In this document: positions 1-7,131 of the stretch, in pieces
Numbering within the stretch: position 1 is the stretch's first letter
How the letters are laid out: each line of letters opens with the position of its first letter
Made by a program: the position numbers and the translations under genes
Source: an uncultured Prevotellaceae bacterium
GTDB lineage: Bacteria; Bacteroidota; Bacteroidia; Bacteroidales; Bacteroidaceae
Length of the DNA: 16,386 nucleotides
Assembly: GCA_902775075.1 (NCBI GenBank)
Contig: CACYKX010000053.1
Coordinates: forward strand, 1-16,386
Direction of reading: 5' to 3'
The notes under the pieces: generated by a model
The model's input: the letters and a program-made list of their open reading frames with translations, nothing else
Database searches by the model: none
Told to the model about the DNA's origin: nothing

Positions 1-99
1 CAGATTAGATCTGTTGTAAATGGAATTAAAGTGCTTAGCATTAATCAGAAGTTTATTAATTCAACTTCGATAATTTTTCCTCCTCTTTCCGAGCAGCAA
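1..99 (+). repeat. Direct repeat, copy 1 (TRD tail of hsdS)
   Basis: These 99 bases are identical to 667-765, an offset of exactly 666 bp or 222 codons. The repeat encodes the end of a target-recognition domain (VVNGIKVLS to FPPLSEQQ). It starts at the first base of the window, so it may extend further left. Both copies are in the same reading frame of hsdS. Confidence 0.97.
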
Positions 100-666
100 T
101 CTATAGCATCATTTCTTGATGAGAAATGTGGCGAAATAGATTCTTTGATTGCTTTGCAGGAGGAGATGATAACAGAATTGCATGATTATAAACAATCAGT
201 TATCACAGAGGCTGTCACCAAAGGTCTTGACCCAAATGCCAAAATGAAGGATAGTGGCGTAGAATGGATTGGGGAAATACCGGAAGGGTGGAAAGTATAT
301 CCTTTTAAATCTATATTTAAAACAAGCAAAGGACTGAATATAACTAAAGCTGATCTTACGGAAAAAGGTATTCCTGTGATAAATTATGGTCAAATTCATA
401 GCAAAAACAATCCTGGAACAAGAATAATAAAAGAACTTATTCGTTATGTACCAGAGAAGTATATTGCTTCCAATCCTGAATGTTTGCTACCAGTAGGTAG
501 TATTCTATTTGCTGATACATCTGAGGATATCGAAGGATGTGGAAATGCGGTATATATAGATCAAAGTGATATTATATTTGCAGGCTATCATACAGTTGTT
601 GCAAAGCCCAATAATAGTAGTAATAAATATATTGCATATCAATTATTGACCGATTGCTGGAGAAGC

Positions 667-765
667 CAGATTAGATCTGTTGTAAATGGAATTAAAGTGC
701 TTAGCATTAATCAGAAGTTTATTAATTCAACTTCGATAATTTTTCCTCCTCTTTCCGAGCAGCAA
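667..765 (+). repeat. Direct repeat, copy 2 (TRD tail of hsdS)
   Basis: Exact copy of 1-99. Identity stops immediately after the GAGCAGCAA that encodes EQQ, which is also where the out-of-frame deletion junction lies. The left limit of identity cannot be fixed because copy 1 is cut by the window edge. Confidence 0.97.
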
Positions 766-866
766 CACTTTGATAACCCTCAAGCAGCAGAAAATAGAGG
801 AGCTAAAGGATTATAAGAAGAGCATAATATACGAATACGTTACTGGAAAGAAAAAAGTATAAGGAT

Positions 867-1312
867 ATGACGGACAAAGAATTGATAGACATAGCTCGAT
901 GTGGTGAAACGACTGTTGTGCAGTTTAAGCAAATGTTTCCTGGACAAAAAGAAATAGCAAAGGAGATGGTCGCTTTTGCCAATACACGAGGTGGTATAAT
1001 CATTTAAATGATGTGGATGGAAAAGAATTTAAGGTAACACTTCTTAGAAGTCAGTCCACCTCTCAGTCCACCTCTCAGTCCACCTCTCAGTCCACCTCTC
1101 AGTCCGTTCAAACAAGAAAAATTTCAGAAGTAGCTATGGAAATTTTAGAATTAATTAGAAATAATCCAGAAATAACCTATGATGAGATTTCGGCAAGGCT
1201 GGGTAAAGCTCGTAGTGGTATTGCAAAACACATAAAGAAACTTCAAGAACAAGGGCTTATACGACGGGACGGACACGACTATGGTGGTAGATGGGAAATT
1301 ATAGAAAAATAA
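867..1312 (+). pseudogene. Remnant of an AlbA_2 (Schlafen-like, COG2865-type) putative DNA-binding protein with internal deletion
   Basis: Two pieces of one protein type lie side by side in different frames. The 5' piece (ATG 867 to TAA 1005-1007, 46 codons) reads TDKELIDIARCGETTVVQFK and then KEIAKEMVAFANTRGG, the usual start of an AlbA_2 domain. The 3' piece is open through about 983-1312 in another frame and reads NDVDGKEFKVTLLRSQ, a QSTS repeat, then a winged-helix domain (about 1117-1300, EVAMEILELIRNNPEITYDEI). That is the normal C-terminus of such proteins. The middle, by family length probably around 300 residues, is missing. The 3' piece can begin at a GTG at 1013, but that codon is mid-domain, so I do not treat it as a genuine start. 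AlbA_2 genes are often found inside Bacteroidota type I RM loci. The wHTH fragment could still be made as a small protein; that is speculative. Confidence 0.8.
1052..1105 (+). repeat. 12-bp tandem repeat (CAGTCCACCTCT), 4.5 units
   Basis: Four perfect 12-bp units run 1052-1063, 1064-1075, 1076-1087 and 1088-1099, followed by a half unit to 1105. They encode QSTS repeated in the linker before the winged-helix domain of the AlbA_2 remnant. The unit is a multiple of three, so copy-number change would vary linker length without a frameshift. Perfect identity between units suggests recent slippage. Confidence 0.95.
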
Positions 1313-1329
1313 ACTTATTGTTTTGAATT

Positions 1330-4300
1330 ATGACACACAGCGGTTTACAGGAAAAGAATTTTGAGGCCGATATAGAACAGTATCTTATCACAGAAGGAGG
1401 GTACGTGAAAGGTTCTCAGAAAACATACGATAAGGAGAAGGCCATTGACCTTGATACTCTCATTCGTTTTATCAAAGACTCTCAACCTAAGGCTTGGGAG
1501 AAGTTTGAACGTGTGTTTGGATCTAATGCTAAAACTGAACTCTACAAGACGATGCAGGGCGACATCTTGAAGTATGGCCTTATTCATACGCTTCGTAAGG
1601 GTATCAAGAATAGGGGCATTGAGATTCAACTTTGCTATTTCGCTCCAGCCTCTTCGCTCAACCCTGAACTTATGGAGAAGTATCATAAGAATATCTTGGA
1701 GTGTACGCGCCAGTTCGTGTATAGCAAGGACGTGAAAAACTCTATCGATATGGTGCTCTCGCTCAACGGTATTCCTGTGGTGGCCATAGAATTGAAAAAC
1801 CAGTTCACGGGACAGGATGTGAACGACTCAATAGAACAATGGAAGCATGATCGTAACCCTAAGGAACCTTTGTTTCATTTCGATAACCGTATCCTTGCTT
1901 ACTTCGGCTGTGACCTCTATGAGGCTGCCATGGCTACAGAACTGAGGGGGGAGAAAACTTACTTTATACCGTTCAACCAAGGTAGCAATGGGGCAGGAAA
2001 TGTGGGCGGCGCTGGTAACCCTCAGCGTGAGGATGGCGAATATGTCACCTCGTATCTCTGGAAGAATGTGCTCCGTAGGGATGTGCTGTTGGCTATCCTG
2101 CAGCGCTTTATCATGCGACAGACGGAAACGAAAATCTCGCTCATCATGGATAAGCATGGTAGGGAGAAGGAAGTATCAAAGACGAGTACGAAAATTATCT
2201 TCCCAAGATATCATCAGCTCGATGTGGTGGAGAAACTTATCCATGACACAGAAAGCCATGGCGCTGGCAAGAATTATCTGATTCAGCATTCTGCTGGGTC
2301 GGGAAAGTCTAACTCTATCGCTTGGCTTACTTATCGCCTGTCATCGCTCCATAACAAGGAGAACGCTAATATCTTTAAGGGGGTGTTCGTGGTAACTGAC
2401 CGCCGTGTGCTGAACCGACAGTTGCAGGAGACGATCCTTGGCTTTGAACATGTGGAGGGTACGGTGACGACGATCACGGAGGATGATGCTCATGCTAGTG
2501 AGAAACTGCGTGATGCCATCAATGCGGATAAGACGGGTATCGTCATCACTACGCTCCAGCGCTTCCCGCAAATTTATGAACAGATACAAAAACATGGGGG
2601 TGACCAGTATGCCATCGTGGTGGATGAGGCTCACTCCAGTCAGAGCGGTAAGAGTGCTGAGAAATTGAAAGCGGCGCTTGCTGATACTGATGAAGCTCTG
2701 AAGGAGATGGCTGAGTGGGAGGATAAGAATGTGGAGGAACTGGAGAAAGAACAGGATAAGTTGATGCTCGACTTGCTTAGTCAGGGACAGCATAATAATT
2801 TATCGTTCTATGCCTTTACGGCTACTCCTAAACCTAAGACACTGCAGACCTTCGGTGTACTCGCAGAGAAGGGAAAATCGCCTGATGAGGATGTCTATAA
2901 GCCTTTTCATGTGTATTCGATGTTGCAGGCTATAGAGGAGGGATTTATCAAGGATGTACTGAAGAATTATACTACTTATGAGATATCGTACGAGATTGCG
3001 CGTAAGTCGGAGGATAACCCTGACTACGAGGAGACACCGGCAACGGTGGCGCTGAAGGCTTTCCATGACAATCATGAGGATACCATCAATAAAAAGACGG
3101 CTATCATCGTGCAGAAGTTCCGTGAGGTGACATTGCAGAATATGGAGGGCAAGGCAAAGGCTATGGTGGTGACATCGAGCCGTGCTCATGCTGTGCGCTA
3201 TTTCTTCGCTATCCAGGAGTATTGTCGTAAACAGAATATTACGGATGTGCACCCTATGGTGGCTTTCTCTGGAAAGGTGGAATACAAGGGGGTGGAATAT
3301 ACTGAACCTAAACTCAATAAGCGTGGTGATAAGACGATATCTGAGGATAAGTTGCCTTTGTATTTTGCCAGTGACTTCTATAATATGCTGATCGTGGCTG
3401 ACAAGTATCAAACGGGCTTTGATGAGCCGATGCTACATACGATGTTCGTGGATAAGAAGTTGAGGAATGTGAAGGCTGTTCAGACGTTGTCTCGACTGAA
3501 CCGTGCGCATCCTCTGAAAAAGGATACTTTTGTTTTCGACTTCGTGAACTCTTGTAATGATATCAAGGAGGCTTTTGAACCTTTCTATAAGGATACGGAA
3601 TTGATCAATCCTGTGGACGTGAACTATGTGTATTCTTTCCATCAGGATATTGAACTATTCCATCTTTGGACAACGGAGGATGAGGAGAAGTTTTATGCGC
3701 TTTTCTCTGCTGTTAGTGAGGACAAAAATAATAAGTCGAAGTTGGGGGCGCTGACGAATGCTCTGAAACCTGTTGTCGACAGATTCCAAGAACTGGAGGA
3801 GGAACAGCGCTTCGAGGTGAGAGGTAAGATCAAGAACTTTGTGCGCTTCTATTCCTATATGGCGCAGATTGCTCGTACCTTCGACCGCTCACTGATGAAG
3901 TCGTATGTTTTTGCTGATTATCTGTATCGTGTGTTGCCTAAGAATCCTCGTGAGAGGGTAGACCTCGACAAAAAGGTGAAGTTGGTGAACAATGTCATCA
4001 AGGCTAATGAGATGACTGCAATCAACCTTGCTGGGGATAAACCGCAGATTAAAGGTGAGAACCCTGGAGCTAGCAGAAAACCGGAGGATACTCGTGATCT
4101 ACTTGATAACATTATCGAGAAGGTGAACCTCATGTTTCGTGGTGAGTTCTCTGAGGCTGACCGTGTGATGGTGGAGGGTATCTTCGATTTGATTCAGAAA
4201 CAGTCGCCTAAGAAGATGGCAAAGCAAGCTGCTGGTAATGATGAAAATCAGTTTGTTGATAGTATCTTCCCGGATATATTCAGTAAGGCGGCTCAGAACT

Positions 4301-5091
4301 GTTATGTCAATCAAACGGATTCTTATCGCAAACTGTTTGAAGACCAGGAGTTCTATCAGGTATTGATGAAGCAGATGGGACATGCTATCTATGAGCGCCT
4401 TCGTGAGCAGGAGACTAAGGCTTATACGGTTCAAAACTTGAGGGATAAGGTTGTGCCGTTGATGCGTGAGGATTTCGCTGGGGTTGCTGGTATCGGCAGA
4501 ACGCTCGAGGAGGCTTTCCAGTGGATGATAGATGTGCTGAAGGTGAATAGTATCAGTAAGTATGATGCTCTTGGCGAAAATATTCTGAATGCCTTGTTCA
4601 AACTTTATTGCTGTCCTAACACGCTTACCTTGAACGAGAGACGTGCTTATCTTAAGGTTCTTGTTACGGATTATGAGTCGTATCTGAAGAAACTCTATTA
4701 TCTCATCACGGATAAGGAGGTGACGGATAAGGATGGTAATGTGGAATATGCTGCTCTTAGCAATGCCATCTATTGTATGAAACTGAATAAACTGAAATTC
4801 GGTACGAGTGCTGTAGATCAGAAGTTTGCTCAGTATCTGGACATTGTTGTGAACTTGCGTAATGCTGAAAATCATCAGGCGAGAAGTCTTGATGCTAAGG
4901 AGGTGAAGTTGGGTATTCATGTTGTTACTGTCATGCTGCTGTATGTCACTCTTAAGAATATCACAGAACTTGAAATGGTGGAGAGTAAGTTTAAAAGTGA
5001 ATCTGATGATGTGAATTCTAAGTGTGTCTATAAACGTATAAGTGAGGAGTCTATGATGGATATGGCTGCTGATCGTGATCCTATAGTCTGA
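1330..5091 (+). CDS. hsdR: Type I restriction-modification enzyme, restriction/translocase subunit HsdR
   Basis: Motor and nuclease subunit of a type I RM enzyme; it translocates DNA using ATP and cleaves at distant sites when HsdS/HsdM meet unmethylated targets. At 1253 residues it is full length for the family. The N-terminal HSDR_N nuclease shows a PD-(D/E)xK core: D140 in NSIDMV, then E154-L-K156 in AIELKN. The helicase core follows with Walker A QHSAGSGKS (about 319-327, K326), motif II DEAH (432-435), motif III TATP (497-500) and motif VI QTLSRLNR (718-725). A long helical C-terminal region ends with a segment containing NLRNAENHQARS, as expected for docking to the methylase core. The ATG lies 17 bp after the AlbA_2 remnant stop, with no clear Shine-Dalgarno. 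The frame is intact, unlike the two damaged genes upstream. No hsdM is in the window; it probably lies upstream of hsdS. Confidence 0.96.
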   Translation: MTHSGLQEKNFEADIEQYLITEGGYVKGSQKTYDKEKAIDLDTLIRFIKDSQPKAWEKFERVFGSNAKTELYKTMQGDILKYGLIHTLRKGIKNRGIEIQLCYFAPASSLNPELMEKYHKNILECTRQFVYSKDVKNSIDMVLSLNGIPVVAIELKNQFTGQDVNDSIEQWKHDRNPKEPLFHFDNRILAYFGCDLYEAAMATELRGEKTYFIPFNQGSNGAGNVGGAGNPQREDGEYVTSYLWKNVLRRDVLLAILQRFIMRQTETKISLIMDKHGREKEVSKTSTKIIFPRYHQLDVVEKLIHDTESHGAGKNYLIQHSAGSGKSNSIAWLTYRLSSLHNKENANIFKGVFVVTDRRVLNRQLQETILGFEHVEGTVTTITEDDAHASEKLRDAINADKTGIVITTLQRFPQIYEQIQKHGGDQYAIVVDEAHSSQSGKSAEKLKAALADTDEALKEMAEWEDKNVEELEKEQDKLMLDLLSQGQHNNLSFYAFTATPKPKTLQTFGVLAEKGKSPDEDVYKPFHVYSMLQAIEEGFIKDVLKNYTTYEISYEIARKSEDNPDYEETPATVALKAFHDNHEDTINKKTAIIVQKFREVTLQNMEGKAKAMVVTSSRAHAVRYFFAIQEYCRKQNITDVHPMVAFSGKVEYKGVEYTEPKLNKRGDKTISEDKLPLYFASDFYNMLIVADKYQTGFDEPMLHTMFVDKKLRNVKAVQTLSRLNRAHPLKKDTFVFDFVNSCNDIKEAFEPFYKDTELINPVDVNYVYSFHQDIELFHLWTTEDEEKFYALFSAVSEDKNNKSKLGALTNALKPVVDRFQELEEEQRFEVRGKIKNFVRFYSYMAQIARTFDRSLMKSYVFADYLYRVLPKNPRERVDLDKKVKLVNNVIKANEMTAINLAGDKPQIKGENPGASRKPEDTRDLLDNIIEKVNLMFRGEFSEADRVMVEGIFDLIQKQSPKKMAKQAAGNDENQFVDSIFPDIFSKAAQNCYVNQTDSYRKLFEDQEFYQVLMKQMGHAIYERLREQETKAYTVQNLRDKVVPLMREDFAGVAGIGRTLEEAFQWMIDVLKVNSISKYDALGENILNALFKLYCCPNTLTLNERRAYLKVLVTDYESYLKKLYYLITDKEVTDKDGNVEYAALSNAIYCMKLNKLKFGTSAVDQKFAQYLDIVVNLRNAENHQARSLDAKEVKLGIHVVTVMLLYVTLKNITELEMVESKFKSESDDVNSKCVYKRISEESMMDMAADRDPIV

Positions 5092-5133
5092 TGTGTTGAA
5101 GAAGCGTAGAAATAACGTTTTAAATCGATTAAT

Positions 5134-5574
5134 ATGAATTTACCAAGTGACACATTATACTTGCCTATCAAGCAGGTATATTTTGACCAGATTGTTGCTG
5201 GTACAAAGAAGGAAGAGTTTCGTGAGATTAAGTTGGGTATTACTGCCAACAGGTATCTATTGCGTAAATTTGATGAGAAAGGTAAGCCTATCAAAGATAC
5301 AAATGATGTGGAGGGATATGTTCGTGATGAAGAACATACTGATCCGAACGTCAAGAAGTATTGGATTGATGACTACAACAACGGACATTTCCCGTTTAAA
5401 CCATATCCATATAAGAAATTATATCTTGCTGTGGGCTATAACAAAGAGCGGGATACCGCTCTTGTTGAGGTTGACGGCTACAGATTTATACCGAACATGA
5501 TAAGAGATAACTTATATGCTTTCTGGATGATTGCTTTTCATATCGGTAAAGTGTTGGAGGTTCATCGTAAATGA
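5134..5574 (+). CDS. ASCH-domain (PUA-like fold) protein
   Basis: 146-residue soluble protein. Its N-terminus (LYLPIKQVYFDQIVAGTKKEEFREI, broken at QVYF) matches the ASCH pattern, in which a basic loop precedes an E-x-R-E-like motif on a small beta-barrel. The central part is rich in K, D and Y, and a beta strand near residue 100 (KLYLAVGYN) fits the rest of the barrel. ASCH domains bind RNA or modified nucleosides; some members act as ribonucleases or as N4-acetylcytidine amidohydrolases. The specific activity here is not determinable by eye. It lies 42 bp after hsdR on the same strand and is probably the last gene of that transcript. Such genes are frequent in prophages and defence islands, so it may be accessory cargo. 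No signal peptide or membrane segment is seen. Confidence 0.75.
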   Translation: MNLPSDTLYLPIKQVYFDQIVAGTKKEEFREIKLGITANRYLLRKFDEKGKPIKDTNDVEGYVRDEEHTDPNVKKYWIDDYNNGHFPFKPYPYKKLYLAVGYNKERDTALVEVDGYRFIPNMIRDNLYAFWMIAFHIGKVLEVHRK

Positions 5575-5634
5575 TAGGATATTACACCTTAAATGATATA
5601 GAGTAGAAAACCATCTGTTTTGTACTTTATATAC

Positions 5635-5676
5635 ATAAAAAGAAAAGCGGAAATCCTAAAAAGAATTTCCGCTTTC
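5635..5676 (-). terminator. Intrinsic terminator downstream of tRNA-His
   Basis: Perfect 11-bp inverted repeat: 5644-5654 (AAAGCGGAAAT on +) pairs with 5665-5675, with a 10-nt loop. Read on the - strand the stem is followed by a T-rich tract (TTTTCTTTTTATG), as expected for a Rho-independent terminator of the tRNA transcript. On the + strand no T-run follows, so it is less convincing as a terminator for the ASCH gene, although convergent transcripts meet here. I see nothing else in 5575-5634. Confidence 0.85.
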
Positions 5677-5682
5677 TTGATG

Positions 5683-5757
5683 GGTGGAGGGTGGGACTCG
5701 AACCCACGACATTCAGAACCACAATCTGACGCTCTAACCAACTGAACTACATCCACC
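5683..5757 (-). tRNA. tRNA-His (anticodon GTG)
   Basis: On the - strand the sequence folds as a cloverleaf. It has a D-arm with GTTC/GAGC and an anticodon stem TCAGA/TCTGA around the loop TTGTGGT; anticodon GTG maps to 5720-5722. The T-arm is GTGGG-TTCGAGT-CCCAC. The gene encodes the extra G at position -1 opposite C73, the identity signature of tRNA-His. As I align it there is one T-C mismatch in the acceptor stem (pair 6:67). The CCA end is not encoded. It lies downstream of secG with its own promoter and terminator. Confidence 0.96.
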
Positions 5758-5794
5758 ATCTTAATTGATGTTCGCTATTGTTGTTTAGCGGGTG

Positions 5795-5826
5795 CAAAGG
5801 TAAGAGAAAAAAATGGTTTCACCAAA
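5795..5826 (-). promoter_or_regulatory. Bacteroidota-type promoter for tRNA-His
   Basis: On the - strand a -7 element TACCTTTG (5795-5802) fits the Bacteroidetes consensus TAnnTTTG. A TTTG at 5823-5826 sits 20 nt upstream as the -33 element. Transcription would start about 5-8 nt below the -7 box, giving a tRNA leader of roughly 30-37 nt. The promoter is embedded in the inverted repeat at 5800-5838. Confidence 0.7.
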
Positions 5827-5838
5827 TTTTTCTCTTAC
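5800..5838. repeat. 39-bp interrupted palindrome between secG and tRNA-His
   Basis: Outer arms of 12 bp (GTAAGAGAAAAA at 5800-5811, its complement at 5827-5838) enclose an AA/AA internal loop and an inner 4-bp stem (TGGT 5814-5817, ACCA 5821-5824) with a 3-nt loop. It follows the secG stop on the - strand and overlaps the tRNA promoter. It could act as a 3' stabiliser or terminator for the secG transcript; no simple T-tract follows the outer stem on the - strand. Confidence 0.75.
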
Positions 5839-5854
5839 TTTTTTCAAAAAAAGT

Positions 5855-6229
5855 TTATTTTGCAGGAGAAGTTGGTGCCTGAGGTGCATTCTGACCTGCT
5901 GCAGCAGGAGTTGCAGTGTTAGCATCGTTACTCTGACCAGGCATTGCAGGCATTGCTGTGTTGGTCGTAGTAGAAGTTTTCTCCATAACACTTTCATCAC
6001 CTTGAGCTTTTGGAGCGGTGTAAGCGCAAAGAACGCTGATGACAACCATGATACCGGCAAAAGTCCATGTGAGTTTTTCAATGATATCGGTGGTCTTACG
6101 AACACCCATGATAGAATTTGATGAAGAGAAGTTTGAAGCGAGTCCACCTCCCTTTGACTCCTGAATAAGTACGATTCCGATCATGAGGAATGATACCAGG
6201 ACAATTAAGATAATTAATAATGTGTACAT
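5855..6229 (-). CDS. secG: Preprotein translocase subunit SecG
   Basis: Small inner-membrane subunit of the SecYEG translocon that aids SecA-driven export. The 124 residues contain two membrane helices (about 3-22 and 52-71) joined by the family signature LIQESKGGGLASNFSSSNS (about 21-39). After helix 2 a roughly 50-residue tail is low-complexity and rich in A, T, P, Q and N, with no recognisable domain; E. coli SecG is shorter and has a smaller tail. The gene starts 2 nt after the stop of the TPR gene, so it is almost certainly translated from the same mRNA. It is the last protein gene of the operon that begins with the sigma-54 activator. Confidence 0.95.
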   Translation of the reverse strand: MYTLLIILIVLVSFLMIGIVLIQESKGGGLASNFSSSNSIMGVRKTTDIIEKLTWTFAGIMVVISVLCAYTAPKAQGDESVMEKTSTTTNTAMPAMPGQSNDANTATPAAAGQNAPQAPTSPAK

Positions 6230-6231
6230 TG

Positions 6232-7131
6232 TTATTTATTGTTTTTATTATTTATAATCAATTTCTCTAAGAAACGCATCTGGTCTGCAAAGTAAGCATT
6301 TTTTTTCGGATAATTCAAATATAATCTCTGGATTATTTCCAATGCTTTCTCATATCTGCCTTGTTTAATGTAGATTCGTGCCAATGTTTCCGTGAAGTAG
6401 CTTTCGTCTGTTTCCTTTTCTTCTGTTGGGGAATCAGCTTGTTTTTCAACTCCTTCTTCCTCTTCTTGTTCCTCTACAGTCGTGTCAGGCATATCCTTGG
6501 TGGCCTCCTCCAGATTATACTGTTCCTCCGGGATGAGCAAGTCTTCATCGATTTTCTCGTTTTGTTCTTGTTCCCCCTCTTCGGTAGACAGGTTGAAACC
6601 ACCATCATGGATGAAGTTGTCGATGAGGTCGATAGTTCTACTTCCGGAAGACTTGGCTTCGCCGTCCTCCTGTTCCTGTACATCTTCGACCTTGTTGTCT
6701 TCATCTTCAGTCTCGAGTAGGTAGGCCACATAGTCAACGGCAGCATCGGCAGGAGTAGGCTTGCGGTGTTGCTTACTTGTCTCTTCGTTGTCTTCGTCGG
6801 CAGGGATTGATTCCAAGAAGTTGTCAATCAATGCCACGGTTCTGCTACTGTTGTCCTGTTGGGTGACAGCAGGTTTGTCTTCTTTGCGAAGTGTGTGCAA
6901 CTTGTAATGCGCAGCCTCTATCATCTGGAAGAGTACCTTGCGGTCGGTGATATAGATGGCAGCTCGGCGCAATTCCTCATCGAAAGAAGGACTATGGAGT
7001 ATGTATAGGTTCTGCAACATCAGCAGGCGTGCCGTCTGATAGTAAGGATGAAGGGCAAGAAGACTACGAAGGTCGTAGAGCGTCTCCTTGTTCATCTTTT
7101 CTGGATGTTGTATTAGTTGTGCTAACTCCAT
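6232..7131 (-). CDS. Acidic tetratricopeptide-repeat protein of the lptE-secG operon
   Basis: 299 residues with no signal peptide, so probably cytosolic. The N-terminus (1-80) is helical. Residues about 105-245 are a strongly acidic, probably disordered region with runs such as EEQEEEEGVE. A C-terminal helical pair (TETLARIYIKQGRYEKALEI, about 247-266, then IQRLYLNYPKKNAYFADQ) is a TPR-like hairpin. Two copies of a short motif lie in the disordered part: SRTVALIDNFLE (96-107) and SRTIDLIDNFIHD (164-176). I place the start at the ATG 7131, where TAATG overlaps the lptE stop; an upstream in-frame TTG at 7137 is less likely. It is probably an adaptor or scaffold, inferred from the TPR and linear motifs. 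No enzyme motif is seen. Confidence 0.8.
   Translation of the reverse strand: MELAQLIQHPEKMNKETLYDLRSLLALHPYYQTARLLMLQNLYILHSPSFDEELRRAAIYITDRKVLFQMIEAAHYKLHTLRKEDKPAVTQQDNSSRTVALIDNFLESIPADEDNEETSKQHRKPTPADAAVDYVAYLLETEDEDNKVEDVQEQEDGEAKSSGSRTIDLIDNFIHDGGFNLSTEEGEQEQNEKIDEDLLIPEEQYNLEEATKDMPDTTVEEQEEEEGVEKQADSPTEEKETDESYFTETLARIYIKQGRYEKALEIIQRLYLNYPKKNAYFADQMRFLEKLIINNKNNK

Larger units (their letters stand above)
1..862 (+). pseudogene. hsdS: Type I restriction-modification specificity subunit HsdS, 5'-partial with a frameshifted C-terminus
   Basis: The frame is open from base 1, so the gene begins upstream. Seen in order: the tail of a first target-recognition domain (TRD) ending in FPPLSEQQ (to base 99); the central conserved helical spacer (SIASFLDEKCGEID, then LHDYKQSVITEAVTKGLDPN); a second TRD that opens with the MKDSGVEWIGEIPEGWK signature; and the same TRD tail again up to base 765. 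HsdS proteins normally end with a second helical spacer. Here that spacer survives as TLITLKQQKIEELKDYKKS and continues to a stop at 860-862, but in the next frame. Relative to the first spacer about 41 bp are missing at the joint, so the original frame instead ends at 816 after a spurious tail (HFDNPQAAENRGAKGL). HsdS gives the HsdR2M2S complex its DNA specificity; the distal spacer is needed for normal HsdM contacts. The gene is probably inactive or makes a truncated subunit. Confidence 0.88.

Noticed and set aside
1052..1105. CRISPR-like array
   Set aside because: Units are contiguous 12-mers with no spacers and lie in frame in coding sequence.
1013..1312. Independent small wHTH gene starting at GTG 1013
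   Set aside because: The GTG is inside a conserved C-terminal segment of a longer protein family, and the frame is open upstream of it; treated as part of the AlbA_2 remnant.
4099..4920. Long - strand open frame opposite hsdR
   Set aside because: Leucine/isoleucine/histidine-rich shadow of the hsdR frame, with no motif or promoter.
1..5574. Prophage or integrative element
   Set aside because: No integrase, transposase, structural phage gene, or tRNA-adjacent direct repeat was seen; the tRNA-His is flanked by ordinary promoter and terminator sequences.
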